NCBI GenBank assembly: GCA_003134855.1
Contig: PLCS01000008.1
Span: forward strand, 1 to 64,000
DNA from: Acidobacteriaceae bacterium
GTDB lineage: Bacteria; Acidobacteriota; Terriglobia; Terriglobales; Acidobacteriaceae
Direction: 5' to 3'
Length of the DNA: 64,000 bases
The notes beneath the pieces are model-generated. The model was not told the origin of the DNA and did no database searches. It saw only the letters and a list, made by a program, of their open reading frames with translations. Numbering within the stretch: the stretch's first letter is position 1; the number at the start of each line of letters is the position of its first letter. Made by a program: the position numbers and the translations under genes. Shown here one piece after another: positions 49,036 through 57,499 of this stretch.

Positions 49036-50442
49036 CTAGGCGTTCAACTGCTCCTGCAGCTTGTTCAGCGTGCGGTGCAGGTCCTTGTCGACGCGGCGCA
49101 GTTCGCCGATCTTGGCGATGGAGTGCATCACCGTGGTGTGGTGCTTGTTGCCGAACTGGCGGCCAATCTCCGGCAGGCTGGCTTCGGTCATCTGCTTGGC
49201 CAGGTACATCGCGATCTGGCGCGGCACCACCACGTTGCGCGAGTTGTTCTTCTGCTTCAGATCAACGATCCTCATGCCGAAGTTCTCGCTGACGGCGCGC
49301 TGAATGGCCTCGATGGTGATCTTGCGCACCTGCATGTCGATGAACTGCTTGAGGCACTGCTGGGTGGTGGCCAGTGTGATCTCCATGCGGTTGAGCTGGC
49401 ACCAGGCGATCAGCCGCACCAGCGCGCCCTCCAGCTCGCGCACGTTGGTGCGCACATTGGAGGCGACAAACATCGCCACATCGGCGGGCAACTGCACCTG
49501 TTCGCTCTCCGCCTTCTTTTGCAGGATGGCGACCTTGGTCTCCAGATCGGGCGGCTGAATGTCGGCGATCAGGCCCATTTCGAAGCGCGAGCGCAGCCGG
49601 TCCTCAATCTCCGCCAGCTCCTTGGGCGGACGGTCGCTGGCGATCACGATCTGCTTCATGCTCTCGTGCAGCGCGTTGAAGGTGTGGAAGAACTCTTCCT
49701 GGGTGCGCTCTTTTTGCGCGATGAACTGGATGTCGTCCACCAGCAGCACATCGACGGTGCGGAAGCGGTCGCGGAAGCTGGTCATGCGGTCGTTGCGCAG
49801 AGAGGTGATCATCTCGTTGGTGAATTTTTCCGCGGAGACGTAGCAGATGTTGATCGCAGGCTGGCGGCGTTTCACCTCGTGGCCGATGGCGTGCATCAGG
49901 TGGGTCTTGCCCATGCCAACGCCGCCATAGAGGAAGAGCGGATTGTAGGCCTTGGAGGGGCGCTCGGCGACGGCCAGCGAGGCGGCGCGGGCAAACTGGT
50001 TGCCGTTGCCGATCACAAAAGCGTCGAAGGTGTAGCGGGGGTTGAGCTGCGCCGCGGTAGACCAGTCGAAGCGCGCCTGCTCGGGGGTACGCGTCATCGT
50101 CTGCGGCGGCGCGGTGGGCGCATGAGCGGGAACCGGCGCGAACCGGCCGTCCTTGAGCACCGGCGGAACAGAGGGATCCTCCTCGGCGGTCACGAAACAG
50201 ACGTCGTCCAGCTCCAGCCCTTGCTGCTCGATGGCCTCCTGAATCAGGTCGCCGTAGCGGTCGCCGAGGTGTTGAAAATCAGCCGAGGGCACGCGCACAT
50301 ACAGCGTGCGATTGACTATATGGCTGTAACGGCTGGGCTTGAACCAGGTCTCGAAGGATTGGCGGATGACCTTCATCTCCAATGCGGAGAGAATCTGGAG
50401 CCAGGGATTGTGTGCCGTCGCCGGCGAAACTGCAAATGCCAT
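49036..50442 (-). CDS. dnaA: Chromosomal replication initiator DnaA
   Basis: The ATG at 50442 (AAGGA upstream) gives 468 residues, standard for DnaA. In-frame ATGs up to 48 bases upstream have poorer sites. Domain I is at about 8-80 (W-L-Q-I-L-S-A-L, F-E-T-W-F-K-P). Domain II is a Pro/Ala linker. The AAA+ domain III has Walker A G-G-V-G-M-G-K-T-H and Walker B L-L-V-D-D-I-Q-F. The C-terminal DNA-binding domain has G-R-Q-F-G-N-K-H-H-T-T-V. DnaA unwinds oriC. Divergent rpmH-rnpA-yidD-yidC marks this as the ancestral origin neighbourhood. Confidence 0.97.
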   Translation of the reverse strand: MAFAVSPATAHNPWLQILSALEMKVIRQSFETWFKPSRYSHIVNRTLYVRVPSADFQHLGDRYGDLIQEAIEQQGLELDDVCFVTAEEDPSVPPVLKDGRFAPVPAHAPTAPPQTMTRTPEQARFDWSTAAQLNPRYTFDAFVIGNGNQFARAASLAVAERPSKAYNPLFLYGGVGMGKTHLMHAIGHEVKRRQPAINICYVSAEKFTNEMITSLRNDRMTSFRDRFRTVDVLLVDDIQFIAQKERTQEEFFHTFNALHESMKQIVIASDRPPKELAEIEDRLRSRFEMGLIADIQPPDLETKVAILQKKAESEQVQLPADVAMFVASNVRTNVRELEGALVRLIAWCQLNRMEITLATTQQCLKQFIDMQVRKITIEAIQRAVSENFGMRIVDLKQKNNSRNVVVPRQIAMYLAKQMTEASLPEIGRQFGNKHHTTVMHSIAKIGELRRVDKDLHRTLNKLQEQLNA

Positions 50443-50960
50443 CGTACTGATCCTTGCCTGCGTCATCTGTTGACTGCCGGTACAGTTCATCCGTCGAGTT
50501 TTGGCAACAAGCCTTCGGTGGCGTAAAGCGCTGGGCTTTTCGTCCGTCTTCTGCCTACCGAGTGCCTGATTGCCGCTGTTCGGCCCCTGAAACTTACCTC
50601 GGGACCAGGGATAAAAAACCGGTTCTGTGAGACGCTGGGAAACTTTTTGGAACGGTCCCAAGATTAGCACATTTGCAGGGACGTTGTAATCTCTCTTTCA
50701 CGAAAGTTTTTTGTTGCTTTGATCAGATGCACCATGGATGGTGAAAGTAGCCGCTGAGGTTACCAGAGTTTCTGCAAATAGACCAGGGAGCGGCGCTCCC
50801 CACGGACATTCGCGCGCTGCATACGCCGACCCGTTCGCCGCTGGGCCGAGGCAAATTGGCCTTTGGCGCACTTCGCGCTGGATTCCTGGCCCAACCTGCG
50901 ATACACTAAGTACTTGCCGTTAAGGCGCAGAATCTATCGAGGAAACAGGAGCGCATTTTC
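50443..50960. other. dnaA-rpmH divergent region, possible origin
   Basis: About 520 bases between divergent dnaA and rpmH, the place where oriC or the two promoters often lie. I looked for DnaA boxes (TTATNCACA and complement) and found none that are convincing. An AT-rich segment lies near 50640-50725 (TTTTTGG, TTTCACGAAAGTTTTTTGTTGC). Origin function is neither shown nor excluded. Confidence 0.45.
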
Positions 50961-51116
50961 ATGCCCAAGCGTACCTTTCAACCGAATCGCCGTAAGCGCG
51001 TGAAGACACACGGTTTCCGTGCGCGCATGAAGACCAAGGCCGGCGCCGCCGTGCTCAGCCGCCGCCGCGCCATCGGCCGCAAACGCGTGGCCGTCAGCGC
51101 CGGCTTCCGCGACTAA
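50961..51116 (+). CDS. rpmH: Ribosomal protein bL34
   Basis: The 51-residue, very basic protein reads [13 protein letters not shown] and continues with H-G-F-R-A-R-M-K-T and G-R-K-R. This is the universal bL34 pattern. It is a small component of the large ribosomal subunit. The ATG follows AGGAG at 10 bases. The 110-bp palindromic element begins directly after the stop codon and separates it from rnpA. Confidence 0.97.
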   Translation: MPKRTFQPNRRKRVKTHGFRARMKTKAGAAVLSRRRAIGRKRVAVSAGFRD

Positions 51117-51226
51117 AGCGGTTCTCCAATTGATGTTCACCGGATCCACGCCGTCGAGTGGCTTTTTCCTCAAGAAAAAGCCACCTTCGACAAAACTGGT
51201 AAGGATTTATGAATTGGAGAACCGCT
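51117..51226 (+). repeat. 110-bp palindromic element, copy B
   Basis: It is bounded by AGCGGTTCTCCAATT and AATTGGAGAACCGCT, with the central hairpin GGCTTTTTC-CTCAA-GAAAAAGCC. It is the opposite-facing relative of copy A (3618-3727) and the same length. Inserted exactly after the rpmH stop, it could also act as a processing or termination structure between rpmH and rnpA. Confidence 0.9.
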
Positions 51227-51323
51227 CTATTCCTCGCCTGACGTGCCGCACTCGACCTTTGTTGGAGCCGGAATGGATGGTTCTTCCCATTCCATTTCTG
51301 CCAACACCTCTCGCGGCGTTGCC

Positions 51324-51812
51324 ATGACCAACCCTCCCAACTCTGCCGAACGCCCGTCTCCCAGGCAATCGCTGACCGGCGCGCGTCTGCGCAAGCACGG
51401 CGATTATCAGCGCGCCTACGCGGCCAGCCGCAAGCGCCAGTCCGCTTCGATGAGTTGGTTTCTGGCTCCGCAGCAGCCTGCATACGCCGGAACCGAACCG
51501 CCCGCCTATCACCCCAGCGACGAAGACCTGTCGCCGGGGACCCCGACCGGCCCGCGCGTCGGCCTCACTGCCGGCAAGGTGATGGGCAAGGCGCATGAGC
51601 GCAACCGCCTCAAGCGCCGCATGAGAGAGGCTCTGCGACGCCACGTCGAGTTGCTGCCGCAGGGCTGCGATCTGATTCTTCATCCCCGGCGAATCGTTCT
51701 GACGATGGATTTCACGAAACTTGAGGCGGAGATTGTGCGTATTCTTCATCAGGCAAAGACCGAGGCGGCGCGCATGAAACCGCATTCGGCCCAATCCGAG
51801 CCTGTTCTATGA
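51324..51812 (+). CDS. rnpA: Ribonuclease P protein component with an in-frame insertion
   Basis: The ATG at 51324 gives 162 residues; upstream in-frame starts at 51243 (GTG) and 51273 lack homology. RnpA is the protein subunit of RNase P, which trims tRNA 5' ends. The family blocks [12 protein letters not shown] and [20 protein letters not shown] are present. Between them the expected strand is interrupted by about 27 residues (Q-Q-P-A-Y through G-T-P-T-G), of which [12 protein letters not shown] is the translation of a 40-bp palindrome. The stop overlaps the yidD start by 4 bases. Confidence 0.93.
   Translation: MTNPPNSAERPSPRQSLTGARLRKHGDYQRAYAASRKRQSASMSWFLAPQQPAYAGTEPPAYHPSDEDLSPGTPTGPRVGLTAGKVMGKAHERNRLKRRMREALRRHVELLPQGCDLILHPRRIVLTMDFTKLEAEIVRILHQAKTEAARMKPHSAQSEPVL
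51510..51553 (+). repeat. 40-bp palindromic repeat, copy f, inside rnpA
   Basis: CACCCCAGCGAC + GAAGACCT + GTCGCCGGGGACCCCGACCGGCC, with one stem mismatch. It is read in frame in rnpA, giving [14 protein letters not shown], the same frame as in the IS110 fragment. Confidence 0.92.
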
Positions 51813-52075
51813 CCCGCATATTGCTCTACATGCTCGTCCTTTATCGCCGCTGGATCTCTCCGGCGCTGCATTCTCTGAGCCCCGGCGGCGGCTGCAAGTT
51901 TCTGCCTACCTGCTCGGAGTACGCCTCACAAGCCATCGCCACGCATGGACCGCTGCGGGGCGTTCTGCTGGCGTCCTGGAGGCTGCTGCGCTGTCATCCC
52001 TTCACTCGCGGCGGCCTCGATCCGGTGCCACCGGCTCCAATTGCACACCCGTTTCCCCACGAACCATTACCATAG
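51809..52075 (+). CDS. yidD: Membrane protein insertion efficiency factor YidD
   Basis: The 88-residue protein has the short YidD plan: an N-terminal amphipathic helix (L-Y-R-R-W-I-S-P) and the C-K-F-x-P-T-C-S-E-Y-A motif, then [14 protein letters not shown]. It assists YidC in membrane protein insertion. It overlaps rnpA by ATGA and precedes yidC by 70 bases. Confidence 0.95.
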   Translation: MTRILLYMLVLYRRWISPALHSLSPGGGCKFLPTCSEYASQAIATHGPLRGVLLASWRLLRCHPFTRGGLDPVPPAPIAHPFPHEPLP

Positions 52076-52145
52076 GAAGAGCGGCAGCCTGACGGCGCGC
52101 TTCTCCATGGGCTGAGAACAGACCCAAACGAACAGGAAGTATACC

Positions 52146-54047
52146 TTGGCAGAATTCAGCAATCCCAATCTTCAGGGGCAGAGCGGCGGCAGCGGCGGCG
52201 GTGGCGGCGATATGCGCGGCATGATGGCCTTCACCCTTTTGTTTCTCGTTGTCCTGCTTGGCTACCAATACTTTTTCAAGCCCCAGCAGCCGGCCACGCC
52301 GCCACCTGCCGCCCAAACGCAGAGTCAGACGCCGAGCCAGTCGCAGCCCACGCAACCAGCCTCCGGTTCCGCGCAAGGCTCCGTATCAGGCGCGCCGCAG
52401 GCGCAGTTGGCCCGACCGCAGGTGGCTCCCGCTGCCACGCCAACGATTGCGGCTCAGTTGGAAACCACGACCACGGTCGAGAACGAGAACTACAAGATCG
52501 TCTTCACCAATCAAGGCGCGCAGGTGAAGAGCTGGGTGCTGAAGAAGTACTTTGACACCGCCGGCAAGCCGCTGGATATGGTTCAGCCCCAGGCCTCGGC
52601 GTACTTCGGCTTTCCCCTCTCGCTCTTCACCTATGAGCCGGCCCTCACCGCGCAGCTCAACCAGGCGCTCTATCAGGTCACCGCTACGGGCGCGCAGCCC
52701 ACGGTTACGGGCCACGTTGAGGTTCCGGCCACCAGCGTCCTAACCTTCCATTACGCCGCCAACGGCCTGGATGTGGTGAAGACCTTCCGCTTCGATGCGA
52801 GCTACGTCGTCACCGTCGATGCCGAGGTCAAGCGCAACGGCGTGCCGGTGAGGGCGCTGATCCAGTGGCCTGCCGGCCTGGGCGATATGGAGGAGTTTCT
52901 TCCCTCATCGTCGACGCGCGCTTCCATCCGCACCTCCGCGCTCTCGCAATTCGACTGGTCTCTCAATGGCAAGCAGGATTCGGAGGCCGTGGCCAAGATC
53001 AGCAACAACGCTACGCTTGACCTGCCTTACTCCTACGCGGCTGTTACAGATCTCTACTTTGTCGCGGCCCTTCTGCCCGATGCGCCCGATCGCGCCACTC
53101 TCGTCACGCTGCACAACACCATCGACCTGCCCAGCGTCCTGAGCGATCCCAACAGCGAGAAGAAGCCAGCCCACGTCCTTGGCCTGGCGATGGGCGACAC
53201 CAGCGGCTCGACCCGCCTGCGACTCTATGCCGGCCCCAAAGCGATGGACCTGCTCACCTCCATCCACGCCACTGGCGCCGACGGCAAGCCTACCGGTCAA
53301 TCGCTGGAACCGCTCATCCAGTACGGCTGGCTCACTGTCATCGCCAAGCCGCTGTACCTGGCCCTGCGCTTCCTGGTCGAGCACGGCGTCAACAACTGGG
53401 GCTGGGCCATCATCATCGTCACCGTCATCTTCAACCTGGTGCTGCTGCCTACGCGCGTGCTGATGATGAAGTCCTCGCTGAAGATGATGCGCATTCAACC
53501 CAAGGTCGAGGCCATCAAGCAGCGCTATGCCCACCTCAAGACGACCGACCCCAAGCGGGCCGATATGAACGCCGAGATGATGGAGCTATACAAGGTGGAG
53601 GGCGTGAATATGTACGGCAGTTGCCTGCCCATGCTCATCCAGATGCCGCTCTTCTTCGCCTACTTCCGCTTGCTGCAAAACACGGTCGAGCTGCGTCAGG
53701 CGCACTGGTACTGGCTCAGCGACCTCTCCTCGCCCGACCCGCTGCATATTCTGCCTATCCTCATCATCATCACCATGTTTCTTACCCAGTACATCACGCC
53801 TTCGCCGGGCATGGACCCGGTACAGCGGAAGATGTTGGCATTCATGATGCCCGCGATGTTCGGCTTCATGCTGTGGACCTACGCCTCGGGACTCTCACTC
53901 TACTGGGGCACCGGCAACATCATCAACCTGGCCATCCAGATCTCCATCAACCAGTCCCACATTGGCAAAGAGATGAGCGCCATCGCCGCCAAGCGCGCCG
54001 CCAAAAAGACCGGCGTCAACCCCAGGACCATCCAGGGCAAGCGATAG
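52146..54047 (+). CDS. yidC: Membrane protein insertase YidC
   Basis: The 633-residue protein starts at TTG 52146 after AGGAAG. It has the Gram-negative plan. TM1 is at about 27-44. A long Pro/Gln linker follows, then the periplasmic P1 beta-domain to about 370, and the conserved core of five helices from about 395 to 605 (including V-F-N-L-V-L-L-P-like I-F-N-L-V-L-L-P-T-R, then S-C-L-P-M-L-I-Q-M-P-L-F). The C-terminus is basic. It inserts membrane proteins alone or with Sec. Confidence 0.96.
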   Translation: MAEFSNPNLQGQSGGSGGGGGDMRGMMAFTLLFLVVLLGYQYFFKPQQPATPPPAAQTQSQTPSQSQPTQPASGSAQGSVSGAPQAQLARPQVAPAATPTIAAQLETTTTVENENYKIVFTNQGAQVKSWVLKKYFDTAGKPLDMVQPQASAYFGFPLSLFTYEPALTAQLNQALYQVTATGAQPTVTGHVEVPATSVLTFHYAANGLDVVKTFRFDASYVVTVDAEVKRNGVPVRALIQWPAGLGDMEEFLPSSSTRASIRTSALSQFDWSLNGKQDSEAVAKISNNATLDLPYSYAAVTDLYFVAALLPDAPDRATLVTLHNTIDLPSVLSDPNSEKKPAHVLGLAMGDTSGSTRLRLYAGPKAMDLLTSIHATGADGKPTGQSLEPLIQYGWLTVIAKPLYLALRFLVEHGVNNWGWAIIIVTVIFNLVLLPTRVLMMKSSLKMMRIQPKVEAIKQRYAHLKTTDPKRADMNAEMMELYKVEGVNMYGSCLPMLIQMPLFFAYFRLLQNTVELRQAHWYWLSDLSSPDPLHILPILIIITMFLTQYITPSPGMDPVQRKMLAFMMPAMFGFMLWTYASGLSLYWGTGNIINLAIQISINQSHIGKEMSAIAAKRAAKKTGVNPRTIQGKR

Positions 54048-54076
54048 CGCATTCTCTCCATCAACTGATAAATTCC

Positions 54077-54129
54077 GTGCCCCATCCTTTCCGCGTATTT
54101 TGCGGAAAGGATGGGAGATCACGAACCCC
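54077..54129 (+). repeat. REP-like hairpin after yidC
   Basis: CCATCCTTTCCGC and GCGGAAAGGATGG form a perfect 13-bp stem with a short loop, framed by GTGCCC and GATCACGAACC. The same frame is seen at 55579-55632. It is well placed to end the yidC transcript, though no T-run follows. Confidence 0.8.
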
Positions 54130-54162
54130 AATCTCTCCCGTCCCATAAAACCACACAAAAAT

Positions 54163-54225
54163 CTGTCATCCTGAGCGGAGCAGACCGCGTTCTTTGCGGT
54201 CTGCGCAGTCGAAGGACCTGCGGTT
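54163..54225 (-). repeat. REP-like repeat with an internal hairpin
   Basis: TCTGTCATCCTGAGC and GTCGAAGGACCTGCGG are the ends of the CTTCGACT...CTCAGGATGACA family, reversed. Between them is a hairpin CAGACCGC / GCGGTCTG that other copies lack. Confidence 0.75.
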
Positions 54226-54287
54226 GTTTTTTGCAGGAAGCCCTCAATTCCTCCCGTTCCATAGGATCAAAATGGCAGAATAAACCT

Positions 54288-54995
54288 ATGCCGCCCACCG
54301 ACCCCATCCCGACTGCCCCCATCGTCCTCACCGCCGCCCAGGCCCGCGTCCTGGGCGCGCTGGTTGAAAAAGAAGTGACCACGCCGGAGTACTACCCGCT
54401 CTCGCTCAACGCGCTCATCAACGCCTGCAATCAGCGCTCCAATCGCGAGCCGGTGATGAACCTGGACGAAGAGGCCGTGCGCAGGTCGCTGCATCGCCTC
54501 GACGACCTGCACCTGGCGGGACGCGCGCGCTCTGCCGACGGCCGTGTCACCAAGTACGAGCACTGGCTGGGCGAGGCCTTCAACTTCAGCCGCGCGGAGA
54601 CGGCGCTGATCTGCGTGCTGCTGCTGCGCGGCCCGCAGACTCCGGGCGAGTTGCGCGGGCGGACCGAGCGGATGCACAGCTTCGACGAACTCACGGATGT
54701 GCTGGCCGGATTGCAAAAGCTGATAGAGCGCGAGCCGCCGCTGGTAGCCGTGCTGCCGCGCCAGCCGGGAACCAAGGAATCGCGCTATATGCACCTGCTC
54801 TCCGGCGGCATTGAATCGCTGGCGGCAACATTCGCAGCAGCACCGGTCTACGCTCCCCGCGAAGCTGGCCAATTTGCCGAACCGGACGCGGGCCACGAAG
54901 ACCGCATCGTGCGCCTGGAAGTGACGGTCGTCGAGCTGCGCCAGGAGATCGCCGCGCTCAGAGCCAAGATCGACGATCTTTTTGGGGATGGATGA
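54288..54995 (+). CDS. YceH family (DUF480) protein
   Basis: The ATG at 54288 gives 235 residues; the frame extends upstream through repeat sequence and was cut there. The DUF480 family blocks are A-R-V-L-G-A-L-V-E-K-E-V-T-T-P-E-Y-Y-P, S-L-N-A-L-I-N-A-C-N-Q-R-S-N-R-E-P-V and R-G-P-Q-T-P-G-E-L-R-G-R. Two tandem winged-helix folds make DNA binding likely, but no role is proven. The C-terminus is a short coiled coil. Confidence 0.9.
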   Translation: MPPTDPIPTAPIVLTAAQARVLGALVEKEVTTPEYYPLSLNALINACNQRSNREPVMNLDEEAVRRSLHRLDDLHLAGRARSADGRVTKYEHWLGEAFNFSRAETALICVLLLRGPQTPGELRGRTERMHSFDELTDVLAGLQKLIEREPPLVAVLPRQPGTKESRYMHLLSGGIESLAATFAAAPVYAPREAGQFAEPDAGHEDRIVRLEVTVVELRQEIAALRAKIDDLFGDG

Positions 54996-55062
54996 AGAAT
55001 AATTGTTTTTCCGAGTGGAATTCCTTCCGCCGGTGTTCATAGAAATGAGAAAGGAAAGAACC

Positions 55063-55563
55063 ATGTTGAAAGTCAGGTTAGCTGTAATGTCCCTCGCAAT
55101 TGCAATGATGCTGCCGTTGGTCTCCGTGTTGCAGGCACAAGCGCCCGCCGCACCGATTCCCTCGCAAATTCTCACCGCAAAGAAGGTCTTCATCTCCAAT
55201 GCGGGAGTAGAATACGAAACCGGACTCTGGAAAGGAGGATCGGCTCAGCCGTACAACGAGCTTTATGCGGCCATCAAGGCGGGAGGTCAGTATGAAATTG
55301 TTGCTGCTCCAGCGGATGCTGATTTGGTTTTTCAAATCAGTCTTGCCGATTCGGTTTCACGACTCAAGTCCAGTATCGATTCTCCGCAGATCGAATTGCT
55401 GGTGCTGGACCCCAAGACGCATATTGTGCTGTGGACGCTGGGCCAGGATGTGTCGGTAAGCCACCTGCAAATAGGCCGCAACCATGCTTTGGAAGAAGCG
55501 ATAGGTAAACTCATCGGAAACCTGAAGGCGCTGACCTCTCAGCCTGCGCCAGCCGCAAAGTAG
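55063..55563 (+). CDS. Exported protein of unknown function
   Basis: The ATG at 55063 (AAGGAA upstream) gives 166 residues. The signal peptide runs to about A-Q-A (residue 26). The mature part is a small alpha-beta domain with A-K-K-V-F-I-S-N-A-G and A-D-L-V-F-Q-I-S-L near the centre. Proteins of this kind are common unnamed exported proteins in acidobacteria. No catalytic motif is seen. Confidence 0.65.
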   Translation: MLKVRLAVMSLAIAMMLPLVSVLQAQAPAAPIPSQILTAKKVFISNAGVEYETGLWKGGSAQPYNELYAAIKAGGQYEIVAAPADADLVFQISLADSVSRLKSSIDSPQIELLVLDPKTHIVLWTLGQDVSVSHLQIGRNHALEEAIGKLIGNLKALTSQPAPAAK

Positions 55564-55578
55564 CTCCAACATAATCTC

Positions 55579-55632
55579 CGTGCCCCATCCTTTCGCCTTT
55601 TTTCTGGCGAAAGGGTGGGAAACCACGAACCC
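55579..55632 (+). repeat. REP-like hairpin between convergent genes
   Basis: CCCATCCTTTCGCC and GGCGAAAGGGTGGG form a 13-of-14-bp stem around TTTTTTCT, framed by CCGTGCC and AAACCACGAACCC. It is the sister unit of 54077-54129. It lies between the convergent gene ending at 55563 and ndk and probably ends both transcripts. Confidence 0.8.
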
Positions 55633-55649
55633 AATTCAGCCCGTTAACA

Positions 55650-56066
55650 CTAAATCAGCTCATACCCCGCGAACCAGTAGCCAATCTCGAAGGCCGCAGT
55701 CTCCGGGGCGTCGGAGCCATGGATTGCATTCTCCGACATCGACCCTGCAAACTTCTTGCGGATGGTTCCATCCTCGGCGTTGGCCGGGTTGGTCGCGCCC
55801 ATCAGCTTGCGCAGATCGGCAATCGCGTTCTCCTTTTCCAGAACCATCAGCACCAGCGGCCCCGAGGAGATGAAGTCGCAAAGCCCGTCGAAGAACGGCT
55901 TGCCGGCGTGAACGGCATAGAAGCCCTTGGCCTGCGCCTTGGAAATCGTCTGCCGCTTGATCGCCACAATCTGAAAGCCGGCCCGTTCGATCTCGGCCAG
56001 AATGGCCCCTGTGAAGCCTTTGCGGACCGCGTCCGGCTTGACGATGCTGAAGGTGCGTTCGGCCAC
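55650..56066 (-). CDS. ndk: Nucleoside diphosphate kinase
   Basis: The start is set at GTG 56066, 8 bases after AAGGAG, giving 138 residues, the normal length. The open frame goes on upstream without homology. The enzyme transfers phosphate from ATP to nucleoside diphosphates. Signatures are [10 protein letters not shown] at the start, R-K-L-M-G-A-T-N-P, and the active-site His in N-A-I-H-G-S-D-A. It is a single gene. Confidence 0.96.
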   Translation of the reverse strand: MAERTFSIVKPDAVRKGFTGAILAEIERAGFQIVAIKRQTISKAQAKGFYAVHAGKPFFDGLCDFISSGPLVLMVLEKENAIADLRKLMGATNPANAEDGTIRKKFAGSMSENAIHGSDAPETAAFEIGYWFAGYELI

Positions 56067-56295
56067 TTGAATTGCTCCTTGGAGAATGATTGTCCAGGAC
56101 TTCATTGTAGCGAACCGGGGGAAGCACTCGCCCGCAGGCCTGGCAGCGCGCGGGAATATAGCCTTGTATTCGCGAGGACAAGATCTCCGCCGGAGAGTTT
56201 GATTATCCTGGCGCTAAACGCAAATCTCTGCCATTGACAGCGCGATTCTCACCGTTATTGGGAAGATTCAGCGCGCGGATACAGAAAATAATACT

Positions 56296-56313
56296 TGAGT
56301 AATTTAAAGTATT
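56296..56313 (+). repeat. 18-bp direct repeat, left copy
   Basis: TGAGTAATTTAAAGTATT lies 20 bases before the ATPase start codon. The identical word occurs at 57615-57632 after the gene. Both are in strongly AT-rich patches in a GC-rich genome, and each is part of a larger imperfect palindrome. Confidence 0.85.
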
Positions 56314-56332
56314 GGTTTATATTTCTCATATT

Positions 56333-57499
56333 ATGGATATTCCGAGGCAGATCGCTCCCTTCCTCTCGCAGGCCCTGCGCCGCTTCCCGGCGGTGGTGGT
56401 TACGGGGCCGCGCCGCGCAGGCAAGACCACGCTGCTGCGCGCGTCTCTTCCCCATGCGCAGTACGTTCTTCTCGAGGACCCGGACATTCAGGACCGCATA
56501 CGGCGCGATCCGCGGGCCTTTCTCGACAGCCTGCGCCCGCCGGTGATCTTCGACGAGATTCAGAACACGCCGCAGTTGCTCGATTATGTGCGCACGCTGG
56601 TGGACGCGCGGCCGCGCAAGATGGGCCAGTGGCTCTTCACCGGCTCGCAGGAGGCGCCGCTGATGCAGGGCGTCACCGAGTCGATGGCCGGCCGCGCCGC
56701 AATTCTTCAGTTGCTGCCTTTCAGCCTGAAGGAGACGGACAAGGCCGATCCGCTGCTGGGCGGCTTTCCCGAGGTTGTGCTGCGCCCGCGCGGACGCGAG
56801 TTATGGTTCTCCTCCTACTTGCAGACTTACATCGAGCGCGATGTTCGCCTGATCACCAGCGTTCGCGATCTGCCGGCCTTTCGCCGCTTTCTATCGCTGG
56901 TGGCCAGCCGCCACGGACAGATGCTCAACAAGTCCGATCTGGCCGCGCCGCTGGGCATATCCGTGCCGACCATCTCCGAGTGGCTGCGCATCCTGGAGAT
57001 GACCGGGCAAATCATCCTGGTGCCACCGTACTTTGAGAACTTCGGCAAGCGGCTTGTCAAATCGCCCAAGGTCTACTGGGGCGACACCGGCCTGGCCTGC
57101 CATCTGCTGGGGATTCAGGCGCAGGCGGAGCTGGATCGGTCGCCCTTTCTGGGATCGATCTTCGAGGGGTTTGTGGCTGCCGAGATTCTTAAGAGCCAGG
57201 TCAACCGCGGGAAGCGCAAGGAGCTTTATTACTTCCGCGACCAGCAGGGACTGGAGATTGACTTTTTGGTTCCGCGACCCAACGCGCGTTTCTGGCTGGT
57301 CGAGGCCAAAGCATCGAAGACTGTGCATGCGTCGATGGCCGCACCGATGCTCGCGCTGACGCGAGCGGCCGGCGACCGCGTCACGCGCCGCCTGGTGGTC
57401 TACCGCAAAGCGCGCACCGGCCCCTCCTTCACTGCGCTGGCCAAGGGCGTCGAGGCGCTGACGCTGGATCAGTTTGCCGAGGAGATCAATCGCGGCTAG
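56333..57499 (+). CDS. AAA ATPase with DUF4143 domain
   Basis: The ATG at 56333 gives 388 residues; a TTG 21 bases upstream is less likely. Residues 18-150 form an AAA domain with P-loop G-P-R-R-A-G-K-T-T-L-L at 25-35 and Walker B F-D-E-I-Q-N. Residues about 190-350 are the DUF4143 region with D-T-G-L-A-C-H-L-L-G and E-I-D-F-L-V. Such ATPases are very common, mobile and of unknown role, and are often toxin-antitoxin-like. The gene is flanked by identical 18-bp direct repeats. Confidence 0.9.
   Translation: MDIPRQIAPFLSQALRRFPAVVVTGPRRAGKTTLLRASLPHAQYVLLEDPDIQDRIRRDPRAFLDSLRPPVIFDEIQNTPQLLDYVRTLVDARPRKMGQWLFTGSQEAPLMQGVTESMAGRAAILQLLPFSLKETDKADPLLGGFPEVVLRPRGRELWFSSYLQTYIERDVRLITSVRDLPAFRRFLSLVASRHGQMLNKSDLAAPLGISVPTISEWLRILEMTGQIILVPPYFENFGKRLVKSPKVYWGDTGLACHLLGIQAQAELDRSPFLGSIFEGFVAAEILKSQVNRGKRKELYYFRDQQGLEIDFLVPRPNARFWLVEAKASKTVHASMAAPMLALTRAAGDRVTRRLVVYRKARTGPSFTALAKGVEALTLDQFAEEINRG

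Noticed and set aside
48946..50526. 526-codon plus-strand frame opposite dnaA
   Set aside because: Antisense to dnaA, and its predicted protein has no domain.
50443..50960. Clustered DnaA boxes between dnaA and rpmH
   Set aside because: No sequence close to TTATNCACA was found on either strand; only AT-rich words without the expected pattern.
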